Positions 21,550 to 31,118 of a DNA stretch of 64,000 nt are shown here, piece after piece. This stretch comes from Haemophilus parahaemolyticus (GTDB lineage: Bacteria > Pseudomonadota > Gammaproteobacteria > Enterobacterales > Pasteurellaceae). Within the stretch, counting starts at the first letter, position 1; each line of letters begins with the position of its first letter. The notes below the pieces were generated by a model. The model ran no database searches. It worked only from the letters and a program-made list of their open reading frames with translations, and was not told the origin of the DNA. The DNA lies in assembly GCF_002015035.1 (NCBI RefSeq), contig NZ_MUXY01000011.1:25308-89307 (forward strand), written 5' to 3'. The position numbers and the translations under genes were made by a program.

Positions 21550-21963
21550 TCAAATCTCAAACTTCCCCCTCATACTCCCCACTGCCACTCTTGCAAAGAA
21601 AATGGCAAAGAGGAAATCGCCAAAGCCGTAACTCGCGAAAAAGCAGAAATAGACCATCGATTGCCCTGCTAATACATCTAATTTTTCTGGTGTAGTCAGC
21701 AACCAATGTAACCAAGCGCCGAAGTAAACCAATTTTTCTACGCAGAAAACCCAAAGTAAAACTGGTACTTGCCAGAAACGTTTAGCGACCGACCAATACG
21801 CCAATCCCCAAAGCAAAATCGAAATTTGCCCGAGCCATGAGAAAACAATCGGATCGTTATCTATTAAAGTGGTGTCAGTAAAAAATTGGGTAAAGCTTAA
21901 AACACCAATAAAGTTATAAAGCCCCGCTAAAAAGAAACCTTCTCTTGCACTCTTGAGTTGCAC
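21550..21963 (-). CDS. Four-helix membrane protein of unknown function
   Basis: The 137-aa product has about four hydrophobic segments (GFFLAGLYNFIGVLSF, FSWLGQISILLWGLAYW, VPVLLWVFCVEKLVYFGAW, YFCFFASYGFGDFLFAIFFA) and no recognisable catalytic motif. I do not recognise a named family. Good codon structure and a CTCCTTTT-type ribosome site upstream (on the opposite strand of reading) support a real gene. It stands alone, separated from its upstream neighbour by a terminator. Confidence 0.75.
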   Translation of the reverse strand: MQLKSAREGFFLAGLYNFIGVLSFTQFFTDTTLIDNDPIVFSWLGQISILLWGLAYWSVAKRFWQVPVLLWVFCVEKLVYFGAWLHWLLTTPEKLDVLAGQSMVYFCFFASYGFGDFLFAIFFARVAVGSMRGKFEI

Positions 21964-21994
21964 GTTTTTCCTCCTTTTTTCTTTTATTATACAA

Positions 21995-22025
21995 AAAAAG
22001 TGCGATGAAATTCACCGCACTTTTT
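21995..22025 (-). terminator. Terminator containing a Hin-type uptake sequence
   Basis: AAAAAGTGCG (21995-22004) and CGCACTTTTT (22016-22025) form a hairpin followed on the minus strand by a T-run. The minus strand reads AAGTGCGGT, the H. influenzae-type uptake core. Confidence 0.75.
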
Positions 22026-22041
22026 CTCAATTCTAGGCTTA

Positions 22042-22149
22042 TTATGCCACTTTCACTAAAATCTTGCCCGCTTGTGGTTGGGGAATTTCCGTTTCTTCGA
22101 TAAAAAGCACATCGGGCGTGCCTGTTGTTTTCATATTGATTTGTTGCAT
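22042..22149 (-). pseudogene. N-terminal remnant of a quinone oxidoreductase-type (MDR) protein
   Basis: The 35-aa frame MQQINMKTTGTPDVLFIEET then EIPQPQAGKILVKVA and stop matches the first strand pair of zinc-independent quinone reductases (pattern KxxGxPxVLxxxExxxPxPxxGxxLVKV). Everything downstream, including the NADPH fold, is missing. Its ATG directly follows the stop of the membrane protein gene upstream, so the ribosome site lies inside that gene. Confidence 0.7.
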
Positions 22150-24402
22150 TTATTCCTCTGTTTCTTTTTCCAATTCTCTTTCCAATTCGCCTAGTGCATT
22201 CTCTTGCATCAAATGTTGTAATTGTGGAAGGAGTTGCACTATCAGGCGTAATTGTTGGATGAGCACCAAGCTCAATTCATCCTGTTTTTCGTGATGTGTT
22301 TGCTCAAATTGGGCAAGATCGCTATCAATAGCGGTCAAATTTGCTTCCAATTTTGCAGGCGAGCGTTTGCCCTCTGCTATTTGCCCGATAATGGTTGCTA
22401 CTTCCCGCCCATGTGAGAAGAAAATCGCGGAAAAATCCACCTGTTGATTCAGCATCGGGCTGGCGATGCGATAGGCACCCAGTGCAGAAATATAGCCAAG
22501 CAAAGTATAATTTATACCTAGTAAATTCGGGGCAACTGCTGAAATCGCTTGGTATTTTTTCGGCTCGCTGTCTAGGTTTGACACCGCAGAACTCAAAGCA
22601 GAAATGTAGTTGTGCACTTCGCGACGAGCGGTGCGGTATGGCAACTGTTCGTTATAGCCAAACTGCAGCTGTGCAATGATGTGGCGTAGGTAGTTACTGC
22701 TTGCCAGCACGGTCGATTTCAAGTTCTGTTTGAGGTTGATATACTTCCAGTCGGGGAAAATAAAAGAGACGGCAAACCAAGCAATTGATGTACCGACCAA
22801 CGTATCAATCACCCGCGGTAAAATGCCCTCATCTGCACCGATGCCAATAATATCAAGGCTTATCAATACCAACAGCGTGATGTAGAAGGTTGAGAAACTG
22901 TAATGACGGAAACGGAAATAGGTGTAAAGGCTGGCGGTAATCACAATCAAGCCCAGCTCGGCTTCCAGAGTGGATGTAAGGTAATATTCCCGCAACAGCA
23001 TTCCGACCAACACGCCCAAGATAGTGCCGATAACCCGCTGTCCTAAACGTTTCTTAGTTGCCGAATAGTTCGGCTGGCAGACGAAAATTGCTGTGAGTAG
23101 CACCCAGTAGCCTTTGCCGTCTAAATGGAAAATCGGCACGATGGCACTACACAACCCTACCACGACCGATAAGCGGATGGCGTGGCGAAAAAGTTGCGAT
23201 GAGAGGTTGCAATGGCTTTGAATGGTTTGCCACATATTGCGAAAACCTGACACATTTTCCGCCAACAAGCGGTTAGAAAGATGCTGCGATTTGCTAGATG
23301 CAAATTTATTGCTCATTTTAACCGCTTGTTCCATGCCCTCTTCTTGTTCGCTTTGGCCGTGCTCAATCTGGCAAAGTTGGCTTTCAATATTGCGTAAGTT
23401 TTCCGCAATCGACTGCCAGCGATACGCACTTTTTAACCCCTGTTCTTGATGATAATTGAGCGAATTAAATAAGCCTTGCATTGCTTTTTCCCCGCGAGAG
23501 CTGTGCTGATAATGTTCCGCATAACGCAACGCCACCGCCACCTTTTGGCACGCCATAGCTTGCAGTTCCAACACGCGTTGGAAACGGAAAATTAAATCGC
23601 TGTTTTTGAGGTGCTGGAAAAATTCGTGATATTGATAATGGCTCGAACTGGCTCGTTCCAGAATATCTTGGGCGGTGTAGTAATAACGCAACATTTTTTG
23701 TGTCCGAGTTTGGCGATTATGGCGACGCAAGCGATAGAAGAGCGACACTCGAGTTTGTTCAAATGCCTGAATCACTTCACTATTCGTGCGTGCTAAAGCA
23801 CGCTGCTTAGCTACTACATCGTCATCATCGGGATCAAAATAGGCAGCTTTCGCTTGTAAATATCTGCCCAAGGCTTCGTAAGATTTTGCCAAATTCTCTT
23901 GTACCGTGCGGTTTGGAAAGACGATATAAACTAACATTGCGACTAAACCATAAAGCAACGCTCCCGCTAAAATCAGCAATGTATTGGTGTACCAAGTAGT
24001 TTCGGGCATGTAGGTAAGCGAGGCATAAACAGATACAACAAGCGTACCAAAAGCGATGGTGCTATAACGCTGCCCAATGCTGCCGAGCATGACTAAAATA
24101 AAGGTGCTGAGCACCGCAAGCGGTACAAAAAGCCAGCCAAATTCCAAAGAAAGCGTTGCCCCTGCGGACGAAATCGCAAAGGCAATCAGGGTAATGATAA
24201 GGTTTTTAAATCGCCCAGAAAGGTTGTTGTCTAAATCTACCAAACCGCCTGCAATAATGCCTAAAATCAGTGGCATACTGTGCTCAGAAATGTTAAGCAA
24301 CCAGATACCAATGGCGGCAAGGTTGGTGGTAATAAAAATTGGCAAAGTGCTCAACACGTGAGCACTCAACCAATGAGATGGCATTTTTGTTGCAATTTTC
24401 AT
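22150..24402 (-). CDS. yccS: YccS/FUSC-family inner membrane protein
   Basis: The 750-aa product has two blocks of about six membrane helices (residues 10-150 and 400-530), each followed by a soluble region, the layout of the YccS/YhfK branch of the FUSC family. Related proteins include aromatic-acid effluxers (AaeB), but the substrate of YccS is not established. The C-terminal ~200 residues are rich in Gln, Glu and Leu and probably helical. It is preceded on the same strand by mgsA, 18 bp away. Confidence 0.88.
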   Translation of the reverse strand: MKIATKMPSHWLSAHVLSTLPIFITTNLAAIGIWLLNISEHSMPLILGIIAGGLVDLDNNLSGRFKNLIITLIAFAISSAGATLSLEFGWLFVPLAVLSTFILVMLGSIGQRYSTIAFGTLVVSVYASLTYMPETTWYTNTLLILAGALLYGLVAMLVYIVFPNRTVQENLAKSYEALGRYLQAKAAYFDPDDDDVVAKQRALARTNSEVIQAFEQTRVSLFYRLRRHNRQTRTQKMLRYYYTAQDILERASSSHYQYHEFFQHLKNSDLIFRFQRVLELQAMACQKVAVALRYAEHYQHSSRGEKAMQGLFNSLNYHQEQGLKSAYRWQSIAENLRNIESQLCQIEHGQSEQEEGMEQAVKMSNKFASSKSQHLSNRLLAENVSGFRNMWQTIQSHCNLSSQLFRHAIRLSVVVGLCSAIVPIFHLDGKGYWVLLTAIFVCQPNYSATKKRLGQRVIGTILGVLVGMLLREYYLTSTLEAELGLIVITASLYTYFRFRHYSFSTFYITLLVLISLDIIGIGADEGILPRVIDTLVGTSIAWFAVSFIFPDWKYINLKQNLKSTVLASSNYLRHIIAQLQFGYNEQLPYRTARREVHNYISALSSAVSNLDSEPKKYQAISAVAPNLLGINYTLLGYISALGAYRIASPMLNQQVDFSAIFFSHGREVATIIGQIAEGKRSPAKLEANLTAIDSDLAQFEQTHHEKQDELSLVLIQQLRLIVQLLPQLQHLMQENALGELERELEKETEE

Positions 24403-24420
24403 TGTTTAATTTTTAGTCCA

Positions 24421-24882
24421 TTAACGCTGTAAACGTTCCGTCAAATAGCGATCGTAATCAGGCACTTCAATCTCTACTTCGTGGTTAAAACAGCTAGAGT
24501 GTAATAAGAAATCAGCGGTTGCTTCATTGATTGCTACGGGAATATTCCAGACAGTCGCAATGCGCATTAAGGCTTTTACATCAGGATCGTGCGGGGCAGC
24601 GTTCATTGGATCCCAGAAGAAAATCATCAAGTCGATTTTTTTCTCTGCAATCAATCCTCCCAGCTGTTGATCGCCGCCCATCGGGCCGCTCAATAAAGCG
24701 TGAATACCCAAGCCCGTTTCGTGAGAAAGTAAATTGCCCGTCGTACCTGTGGCATACAAAGTGTGTGGTTTTAAGGATTCAGCGTGTTTTTTCGTCCACG
24801 CCAATAAGCTCTGTTTGCAGCTGTCGTGTGCCACTAAGGCAATGCGTTTGTGTAATTCAATTTTGCGAGTAGTTTTGTACAT
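24421..24882 (-). CDS. mgsA: Methylglyoxal synthase
   Basis: MgsA converts dihydroxyacetone phosphate to methylglyoxal and phosphate, a bypass of lower glycolysis when sugar phosphates build up. The 153-aa product has the catalytic Asp in [16 protein letters not shown], the phosphate-binding residues in [15 protein letters not shown] and ATGTTGNLL, and [13 protein letters not shown]. The length is the family norm. It sits just upstream of yccS on the same strand. Confidence 0.96.
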   Translation of the reverse strand: MYKTTRKIELHKRIALVAHDSCKQSLLAWTKKHAESLKPHTLYATGTTGNLLSHETGLGIHALLSGPMGGDQQLGGLIAEKKIDLMIFFWDPMNAAPHDPDVKALMRIATVWNIPVAINEATADFLLHSSCFNHEVEIEVPDYDRYLTERLQR

Positions 24883-25085
24883 TCTTTGCTCCTTTTGCTT
24901 TTTCGCAAGATAGTAAAATCATACCCCTATTTGGAAAAGGTTAGCAAGCCCAAAGCCAAGAATGGGGAATAATTCCTGCGATTTGCAAAAAATTTTAAGA
25001 TCTGACCGCTTGAGATTGACTAAGCTCGCATAATAGTTAAAAATCCAGATAGTTTTTAGCAACAATGTTGCTCTTTAATATATTT

Positions 25086-25112
25086 GGTCGGGGATAAACC
25101 CTGCCCCTACGC
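25086..25112. repeat. GGGGATAAACCC-type repeat fragment
   Basis: TCGGGGATAAACCCTGCCCC resembles one arm of the larger inverted repeat at 35064-35117. It lies upstream of thrC with no clear function. Confidence 0.4.
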
Positions 25113-25143
25113 ATAACTCCATAAATAGTAAAGGACATTCCGA

Positions 25144-26418
25144 ATGAATTTATACAACATCAAACACCCAGAAGAACAAGTAAATTTCGCACAGGGCGTG
25201 CGTCAAGGTTTAGGTAAAGATCAGGGGCTTTTCTTCCCTGAAGTGTTGCCAAAATTTGATGATATTGATGCACTTTTAGCCTTACCATTAGTTGAACGTA
25301 GCCAAAAAATCTTAGGTGCGTTAATTGGGGATGAATTACCGAGAGAGACACTCAACAAAATGGTGGCAAATGCGTTTACCTTCCCTGCACCACTTGCTCG
25401 TGTGAATGATGATATTTATGCGTTAGAGCTTTTCCACGGCCCAACACTTGCATTTAAAGATTTCGGCGGTCGCTTTATGGCACAAGCGTTGAGTGCCGTG
25501 CGTGGCGATGGCAAAATTACCATTTTAACCGCAACTTCTGGCGACACAGGCGCGGCAGTGGCACATGCTTTCTACGGTTTAGAGAACATCAATGTGGTGA
25601 TTTTGTATCCAAAAGGCAAAATCAGCCCGCTTCAAGAAAAATTATTCTGTACCCTTGGCGGCAATATCCGTACCGTGGCGATTGAGTCTGACTTTGATGC
25701 TTGCCAAGCGTTAGTAAAACAAGCCTTTGATGATGCAGAACTTCGCCAAGCGATTGGCTTAAACTCAGCAAACTCAATTAATATCAGCCGCTTGCTTGCT
25801 CAAGTGTGCTACTATTTTGAAGCCGTGGCACAATTACCGAAAGAGAAACGTTCAGAAGTAGTCGTTTCTGTGCCAAGTGGCAACTTCGGTAACTTAACCG
25901 CAGGGTTAATTGCAAAAACTTTAGGTTTACCAATCAAGCGTTTCATTGCTTCAACCAATGCAAATGACACCGTTCCACGCTACTTAAAATCAGGCAAATG
26001 GGAGCCGAACACAACAGTGGCAACGCTTTCAAATGCAATGGATGTGAGCCGTCCAAACAACTGGCCACGTGTAGAAGAACTTTTCAAACGCAATGGCTGG
26101 AGCTTAGCGGATTTAGGTTCAGATGCGTTAAACGATGCAGAAACGGAAGAAGCATTGAAAGCACAATATGCGGAAGGCTACCTCTGCGAACCACACGGTG
26201 CTATTGCTTACCAAGTGTTGAAAGACCAACTCCAAGCAGGCGAAACAGGTATTTTCCTCTGTACCGCCCACCCAGCGAAATTTAAAGAGTCAGTAGAACG
26301 CATTTTAGACATTGAGTTACCATTGCCAGAAGCATTGGATAAACACAATAAAATGGAATTGTTATCCGATACAATGCCAGCAGATTTCGCTACATTGCGT
26401 GAGTATTTGTTGAAGTAG
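25144..26418 (+). CDS. thrC: Threonine synthase
   Basis: ThrC converts O-phosphohomoserine to threonine with PLP. The 424-aa product has the PLP lysine in PTLAFKDFGGRF, the cofactor loop TATSGDTGAAVAHAF, and the SVPSGNFGNLTAGL phosphate motif. The length fits the longer enterobacterial type. thrA and thrB are not in the window upstream. No threonine attenuator peptide was seen in the 260-bp gap before it. A palindromic repeat lies just after the stop. Confidence 0.96.
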   Translation: MNLYNIKHPEEQVNFAQGVRQGLGKDQGLFFPEVLPKFDDIDALLALPLVERSQKILGALIGDELPRETLNKMVANAFTFPAPLARVNDDIYALELFHGPTLAFKDFGGRFMAQALSAVRGDGKITILTATSGDTGAAVAHAFYGLENINVVILYPKGKISPLQEKLFCTLGGNIRTVAIESDFDACQALVKQAFDDAELRQAIGLNSANSINISRLLAQVCYYFEAVAQLPKEKRSEVVVSVPSGNFGNLTAGLIAKTLGLPIKRFIASTNANDTVPRYLKSGKWEPNTTVATLSNAMDVSRPNNWPRVEELFKRNGWSLADLGSDALNDAETEEALKAQYAEGYLCEPHGAIAYQVLKDQLQAGETGIFLCTAHPAKFKESVERILDIELPLPEALDKHNKMELLSDTMPADFATLREYLLK

Positions 26419-26430
26419 ATTAAATAAAAA

Positions 26431-26480
26431 ATCTGCACCTTAATCAGTTAGAAGTTTAGTCTAACTTTTGGGGTGCAGAT
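26431..26480. repeat. 50-bp double-palindrome repeat, copy A
   Basis: Outer arms ATCTGCACC (26431-26439) and GGTGCAGAT (26472-26480) enclose an inner pair AGTTAGA / TCTAACT (26446-26452, 26460-26466). It sits between convergent thrC and rsmI and may double as a terminator. Copy B is at 31049-31098. Confidence 0.85.
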
Positions 26481-26516
26481 CAAATTGTGGGATTTTTTAT
26501 TCCTTTCAGAGATATC

Positions 26517-27368
26517 TTACTTCTCAAAATGCTCCAATCCAAACTGATAAAGGGCATTTTTCTTATAGCCAAAAGTCTCTGCCACGATGCTAGCGGCTTT
26601 TTTCATTGGCATTTCGTTGGTTAAAAGTTCGAATAATTTGACCGCTTGTGGGCTAAAACTTTCCTCTTCGGTTTCGGGTTTGCCTTCCACAATTAGCACG
26701 ATTTCGCCTTTAGTGCGGTTGCTATCTTCATTCAGCCATTCGATTAAGTTACCGAGTATGTCACCGTGAAGGGTTTCCCACGTTTTAGTGAGTTCTCTTG
26801 CCATCACGATATAACGGTCAGATCCCCAAATTTTTTGCATATCAGCAAGCGTGTCTAAAATGCGGTGGGTCGATTCGTAGAAAATCAGTGTGCGATGTTC
26901 TTCGCTTAAGGCTTCTAATTTATCGCAACGTGATTTTGTTTTGGCGGGCAAGAATCCTTCAAAACAAAAACGGTCTGAAGCAATGCCTGAACAGCTTAAT
27001 GCGGCAATCGCAGCACAAGCACCGACTACAGGCACAACACGAATGCCTGCTTGTCGGCAGTGGCGAACGAGGTGAAAGCCAGGGTCGCTAATGAGTGGCG
27101 TGCCTGCATCTGAAATCAGGGCGATATTTTCTCCTTTGCTTAATTTATCTACTAAAACGACCGATTTCTGCTGTTCGTTGTGGTCGTGTAGAGCAAAAAA
27201 GGGCTTTTTAATGCCGTAGTGACTTAAAAGTAATCCGCTGTGGCGGGTGTCTTCGGCGGCGATTAAATCGACTTGTGCGAAGGTGTCTAATGCACGCTGA
27301 GTGATGTCGCCTAAATTACCAATCGGGGTGGCAACAATATATAAAATGCCGTTTTGTTCGTTTTTCAT
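26517..27368 (-). CDS. rsmI: 16S rRNA (cytidine-1402 2'-O)-methyltransferase
   Basis: The 283-aa product is a tetrapyrrole-methylase-fold enzyme with [16 protein letters not shown] at the start, the EDTRHS loop, [14 protein letters not shown] and the TKTWETLHG segment, diagnostic of RsmI. It modifies the decoding centre of 16S rRNA together with RsmH. It is divergent from lpoA, as in E. coli. Confidence 0.95.
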   Translation of the reverse strand: MKNEQNGILYIVATPIGNLGDITQRALDTFAQVDLIAAEDTRHSGLLLSHYGIKKPFFALHDHNEQQKSVVLVDKLSKGENIALISDAGTPLISDPGFHLVRHCRQAGIRVVPVVGACAAIAALSCSGIASDRFCFEGFLPAKTKSRCDKLEALSEEHRTLIFYESTHRILDTLADMQKIWGSDRYIVMARELTKTWETLHGDILGNLIEWLNEDSNRTKGEIVLIVEGKPETEEESFSPQAVKLFELLTNEMPMKKAASIVAETFGYKKNALYQFGLEHFEK

Positions 27369-27447
27369 TTGATTTTCAGATATTTGATAAGTAAGATTTA
27401 AAATATTACCGCATTATACTTTTTTTATGCATTTTAGGGAGAATAAA

Positions 27448-29190
27448 ATGGCAGTAGCACTTCGACAAAAAATGAAAACCGTTTTTGTCCCAACTCTTGT
27501 GTCTCTTTTAGTGGCAGCGTGTAGTTCGCCTAATTTGGTAACGGAATCAATGAAAAATGAGGCATACGCAAGCTCTGAGTTTTACATTAACAAAGCAGAT
27601 CAAGCAAAAGAGAAAGAAGATAAAGTTTCTTATCAGCTTTTGGCGGTACGTAAGTTAGTGGAAGAAAATAAGGCAGACGAGGCACAAGATGCGTTAAATG
27701 AGCTCACGCCATTTATGAAAGATATTCAAGAAAATCCTGTGCAAAAATTAGAATATGCGTTAGTTTCGGCTCAACTTGCGGCATTACAAGGTAAAAATGA
27801 GGAGGCTTTGAATGGTTTGAGAGCTTTGCAAAACAATGCGAAAAATGAACCGCTTAGCCAAGCTCAAATGTTGCGAGTTTACCAAACCCAAGCTCAAGTG
27901 GCAGAAAACCATAAAAATGGGGAAGAAATTGTGCGAGCTCGTTCGCTGATGAATGGTTATTTGTTTGACAACAAAGCTCGCCAAGAGAATAACGATATTA
28001 TTTGGAATACGCTTAGAAAGGCTAATCGTGGCATTGAACAAGCTCAACCGCAAGCGGGCGAAGTGGAATTTGCAGGTTGGATTGCCTTGATTTCGCTTTA
28101 CAATCAAAATGTGATGAATCCAGTACAAATGCAACAGGCATTGAATCAATGGAAGATGCAATATCCAAATCATAGTGCGGTCAATGTGATGCCAGCTGAG
28201 TTACAAAATGTAGCAAGTTACCAACAAACGCAGCTTAATGGTGTGGCAGTGCTATTACCGTTAAGTGGAGATGCGCAAATTTTGGGGCAGTTAGTACAAA
28301 GAGGCTTTAATGATGCACGCGGTAATGATGGCACAATGGTGCGTTTTTATGACACCGCAGTGGCGGATGTTAATAGTCTGATTGCACAAGCGAAACAAGA
28401 GGGGGCAAGCACGATTGTTGGTCCATTGTTGAAAGAGAATGTGGATGCGGCATTAAGTAGCCCAGAGCTTAACAATGTGAATTTATTGGCGTTAAATGCA
28501 ACGCCAAATGCGAGGGCGATTCCGCAAGTTTGCTACTACGGCTTAGCGCCAGAAGCCGAAGCGAAAGCGGCTGCAGATCGTATTTACAATGAAGGTAAAC
28601 GCAATGTGATTGTTTCCGTACCGCAAGGCGATGTAGGACAACGTTCAGGCGATACTTTCGCCCAACGTTGGCGTCAGCTCACAGGTAATGATGCGGATGT
28701 GCGTTATTACTCTTCTGCTGAAGATGCCATTGCATCCATTTTAAGTGCAGGTATCACGCAAGGTGGTTTGTATTTGCTCGGTTCGCCAGAGGATGTGGTG
28801 TTGATTAAGCAAGGCATTGACGCTTCGTCATTAAAAGATCAGTTAGCTATTTATACCTCTTCACGCACGAATTCACCAACGAATGATGCAGATTTTTATA
28901 CTGTGATGGAAGGTGTAAAATTCAGTGAAATCCCACTGTTAGCTGATCCAACTTCAGATGAATACAAAAAATCGGCGAATTTATCTGCAGGCGATTTTGC
29001 CAAAATGCGTTTATACGCAATGGGGGCAGATGCGTGGTCTTTGGCAAATAAATTCAATGAGTTAAATAAAATCCCTGGTTATAGAGTTTCTGGCTTAACA
29101 GGCGTGTTAAGTGCGGGACAAAATTGTAATATCGAACGTAATTTATCTTGGTTGCAATATCACAATGGTGCTGTTGAGCAAGTTCAGTAA
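27448..29190 (+). CDS. lpoA: Penicillin-binding protein activator LpoA
   Basis: LpoA is an outer-membrane lipoprotein that reaches through the periplasm to activate the peptidoglycan synthase PBP1A. The start at 27448 follows AGGGAGA and gives 580 aa with a lipoprotein signal ending LVAAC (Cys25). The N-terminal half is helical TPR-like ([25 protein letters not shown]) and the C-terminal half is a periplasmic-binding-protein fold ([25 protein letters not shown]). The 3' end overlaps yraN by 26 bp. An in-frame ATG at 27427 lacks a ribosome site. Confidence 0.94.
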   Translation: MAVALRQKMKTVFVPTLVSLLVAACSSPNLVTESMKNEAYASSEFYINKADQAKEKEDKVSYQLLAVRKLVEENKADEAQDALNELTPFMKDIQENPVQKLEYALVSAQLAALQGKNEEALNGLRALQNNAKNEPLSQAQMLRVYQTQAQVAENHKNGEEIVRARSLMNGYLFDNKARQENNDIIWNTLRKANRGIEQAQPQAGEVEFAGWIALISLYNQNVMNPVQMQQALNQWKMQYPNHSAVNVMPAELQNVASYQQTQLNGVAVLLPLSGDAQILGQLVQRGFNDARGNDGTMVRFYDTAVADVNSLIAQAKQEGASTIVGPLLKENVDAALSSPELNNVNLLALNATPNARAIPQVCYYGLAPEAEAKAAADRIYNEGKRNVIVSVPQGDVGQRSGDTFAQRWRQLTGNDADVRYYSSAEDAIASILSAGITQGGLYLLGSPEDVVLIKQGIDASSLKDQLAIYTSSRTNSPTNDADFYTVMEGVKFSEIPLLADPTSDEYKKSANLSAGDFAKMRLYAMGADAWSLANKFNELNKIPGYRVSGLTGVLSAGQNCNIERNLSWLQYHNGAVEQVQ

Positions 29191-29539
29191 CAAGCGGTCA
29201 CAAGGTTCGATTTATGAGCAAAAAGCCCGAGTTTATTTAGAAACGCAAGGGCTGAAATTCATTGCGGCTAACGAGACTTTTAAATGTGGCGAGTTAGATT
29301 TAGTGATGGCAGATGGCGATACTATCGTGTTTGTGGAAGTTCGGCAACGTAAATCGAGCCGTTTTGGTAGTGCGGTGGAAAGCATCGATTATCGCAAGCA
29401 GCAGAAATGGCTTAATGCGGCGAATATGTGGTTATTTACCAAGCGTAATCAGAGTTTAGACACTGCAAAATGCCGTTTCGATGTGGTTGCCTTTGAGGGT
29501 GATAATCCGCCTCTTTGGTTGCCCAATTTTTTAGGGTAA
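29165..29539 (+). CDS. yraN: YraN (UPF0102) nuclease-fold protein
   Basis: The 124-aa product has a PD-(D/E)XK-like core, [21 protein letters not shown], preceded by [13 protein letters not shown], the usual layout of the YraN family. Its activity has not been established. I chose ATG 29165 inside the lpoA 3' end; the family normally starts close to the conserved YEQKAR helix. It lies between lpoA and diaA as in E. coli. Confidence 0.88.
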   Translation: MVLLSKFSNKRSQGSIYEQKARVYLETQGLKFIAANETFKCGELDLVMADGDTIVFVEVRQRKSSRFGSAVESIDYRKQQKWLNAANMWLFTKRNQSLDTAKCRFDVVAFEGDNPPLWLPNFLG

Positions 29540-29550
29540 TATCCAACATT

Positions 29551-30159
29551 ATGATGTTAGAAAAAATCCAAAATAGCTTTACCGAAAGCATCCAACTCCA
29601 AATTGCGGCAACTGAATTATTGCCTACAAGGTTGGAGCAAGCAGCAAAACAGATGCAAAACTGTTTGTTACGCGGTAATAAAATGATTGTTTGCGGACAC
29701 GGGCGTTCTTATGGTAATGCACAGTTACTAGTAAGTCATCTGTTGCATCAATATGAGCTAGCTCGCCCAACGCTTTATGCTGTGCAATTAGACTTAACAG
29801 GTACAGTAGCAGGGGTGGCAATTCAACGCAATGAGCTTGATTTGCTCTACCAAAAACAGTTGCAGGCTGTGTATCGTAAAGGCGATATTTTTGTTTGCTT
29901 TTCGCCTCTTGGTAATGAAGAAGCGGTCTTAAATGCGATCCATTTTGCAAAAGGCGAAGGTTTGGATATTATCGTATTTACGAGTAGCCATAACGAGCAT
30001 ACGCAAGGTTTGTTGGAAGATGAAGACATTGAAATTGTCATCCCTTCCACTAATGAGGCACGTATTATTGAAGGGCATCTGTTCTGTGTAAATCTGCTCT
30101 GTGAATTGGTCGATCATCTACTTTTTTCTGAAGGAACAAGCTATGAAAACGTTAATTAA
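29551..30159 (+). CDS. diaA: DnaA initiator-associating protein DiaA (SIS domain)
   Basis: The 202-aa SIS-domain protein starts MMLEKIQNSFTESIQLQIAA and has IVCGHGRSYGNAQLLVSHLL and the C-terminal IVIPSTNEARIIEGHLFCVN. DiaA tetramers bind DnaA and promote orderly initiation in E. coli. The E. coli sequence has NGTSAAN where this one has HGRSYGN, a change also compatible with a sugar-phosphate isomerase-like SIS protein, but the neighbours (lpoA, yraN, dolP) support DiaA. It overlaps dolP by 17 bp. Confidence 0.88.
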   Translation: MMLEKIQNSFTESIQLQIAATELLPTRLEQAAKQMQNCLLRGNKMIVCGHGRSYGNAQLLVSHLLHQYELARPTLYAVQLDLTGTVAGVAIQRNELDLLYQKQLQAVYRKGDIFVCFSPLGNEEAVLNAIHFAKGEGLDIIVFTSSHNEHTQGLLEDEDIEIVIPSTNEARIIEGHLFCVNLLCELVDHLLFSEGTSYENVN

Positions 30160-30733
30160 AAAAACTCTCTCACCGTTTCTGCTTGGAGCAGTATTACTTT
30201 TATTACAAGGCTGTATTACCACCGCAGTGGTGACTACAGCTGCTGTCGCAGGGAAAGTGGCAACCGATCCACGTTCAGCAGGTACACAAGTAGATGATGA
30301 AATTTTAGAAGAAAAAGTTGCACAGAATTTAAATAACGATGCACAATTAAAGACAGAGACTCGCATTAATGTCGTTGTTTACAATGGTAAAGTCTTATTG
30401 ATTGGGCAAGCACCCAATTATACAGCCGCAGAAACAGCAAAAAATATTGCAGCAGGTGTAGAAGGTGTAAAAGAAGTAGTGAATGAAATTCGCACAGGTG
30501 AAGTCATTCGTGCTTCACAAGTTGCGATAGACAGCTGGATTACCACGACAATTAAGTCTAAGCTTCTTTTAAATGGTGAAGTGAAAACTACAGAAGTCAA
30601 AGTGATTACCGAAAATGGTGAAGTCTTCTTAATCGGTAAACTTTCGCACACACAAGCAGATGCAGCCACTGAGGTTGCTCGTAATGTGCGTGGGGTTTCT
30701 AAAGTGGTGAAAGTTATTACTTACGCGATGTAA
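30143..30733 (+). CDS. dolP: Outer-membrane lipoprotein with two BON domains (DolP)
   Basis: The 196-aa product has a lipoprotein signal ending LLQGC (Cys24) and two BON domains, about residues 45-115 (VAQNLNNDAQLKTETRINVVV) and 125-195 (ITTTIKSKLLLNGEVKTTEV). DolP (YraP) helps keep the outer membrane intact and binds phospholipids at division sites in E. coli. The start at 30143 has AAGGAACA upstream and lies inside the diaA 3' end. Confidence 0.92.
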   Translation: MKTLIKKTLSPFLLGAVLLLLQGCITTAVVTTAAVAGKVATDPRSAGTQVDDEILEEKVAQNLNNDAQLKTETRINVVVYNGKVLLIGQAPNYTAAETAKNIAAGVEGVKEVVNEIRTGEVIRASQVAIDSWITTTIKSKLLLNGEVKTTEVKVITENGEVFLIGKLSHTQADAATEVARNVRGVSKVVKVITYAM

Positions 30734-30787
30734 AACGGGATAAAACGAAGGGCTTGCATTTTTATAAAAGCAGCCTCTACTTCTAAT

Positions 30788-30994
30788 TTAAGGCTGCATA
30801 GGTGTAAACGTTCTTCTATTTTGGGTGGTAGAGGTATTCATACTTAACCGACCTTTGGGTTTGGAGTCAGGTTCATTTTTTGCCGTGTAATACCAGTCAT
30901 TCATTGCCGAAATATTTGTATTGTGCAATCTAACGGTTCTTTTAGGTAAATTGAAATACTTTAGAGTGAAAGCAAGGTTTTTCGTGAAGTTCAA
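30788..30994 (-). CDS. Doubtful 68-aa hypothetical protein
   Basis: The frame has several internal ATGs (for instance MNDWYYTAKNEP) and is basic at its C-terminus. I do not recognise it. Codon use is not clearly that of a gene, and it could be a remnant of an exchanged segment. It is followed by repeat copy B on its upstream side. Confidence 0.25.
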   Translation of the reverse strand: MNFTKNLAFTLKYFNLPKRTVRLHNTNISAMNDWYYTAKNEPDSKPKGRLSMNTSTTQNRRTFTPMQP

Positions 30995-31048
30995 AATAGA
31001 AATTCACGATTTGTTGTTTGAAAAGTTGATTGTATTTAGTTATAAAAA

Positions 31049-31098
31049 ATCTGCACCTTAATCCGTTAGAAGTTTAGTCTAACTTTTGAGGTGCAGAT
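31049..31098. repeat. 50-bp double-palindrome repeat, copy B
   Basis: ATCTGCACC (31049-31057) and GGTGCAGAT (31090-31098) enclose GTTAGA / TCTAAC. It differs from copy A at only two positions (A/C and G/A). It lies just after the dnaJ stop codon and may serve as its terminator. Confidence 0.85.
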
Positions 31099-31118
31099 CA
31101 AACCTTAGTCCTTTTTTA

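Larger units (their letters stand above)
30734..31118. other. Gap between dolP and dnaJ
   Basis: It contains one doubtful small frame, repeat copy B and no recognised gene otherwise. A hairpin-like AAGGGCTTGC / GCAGCC region near 30750 may end dolP transcription. Confidence 0.5.

Noticed and set aside
24531..24872. 113-aa frame opposite mgsA
   Set aside because: It lies entirely within mgsA, whose motifs are clear.
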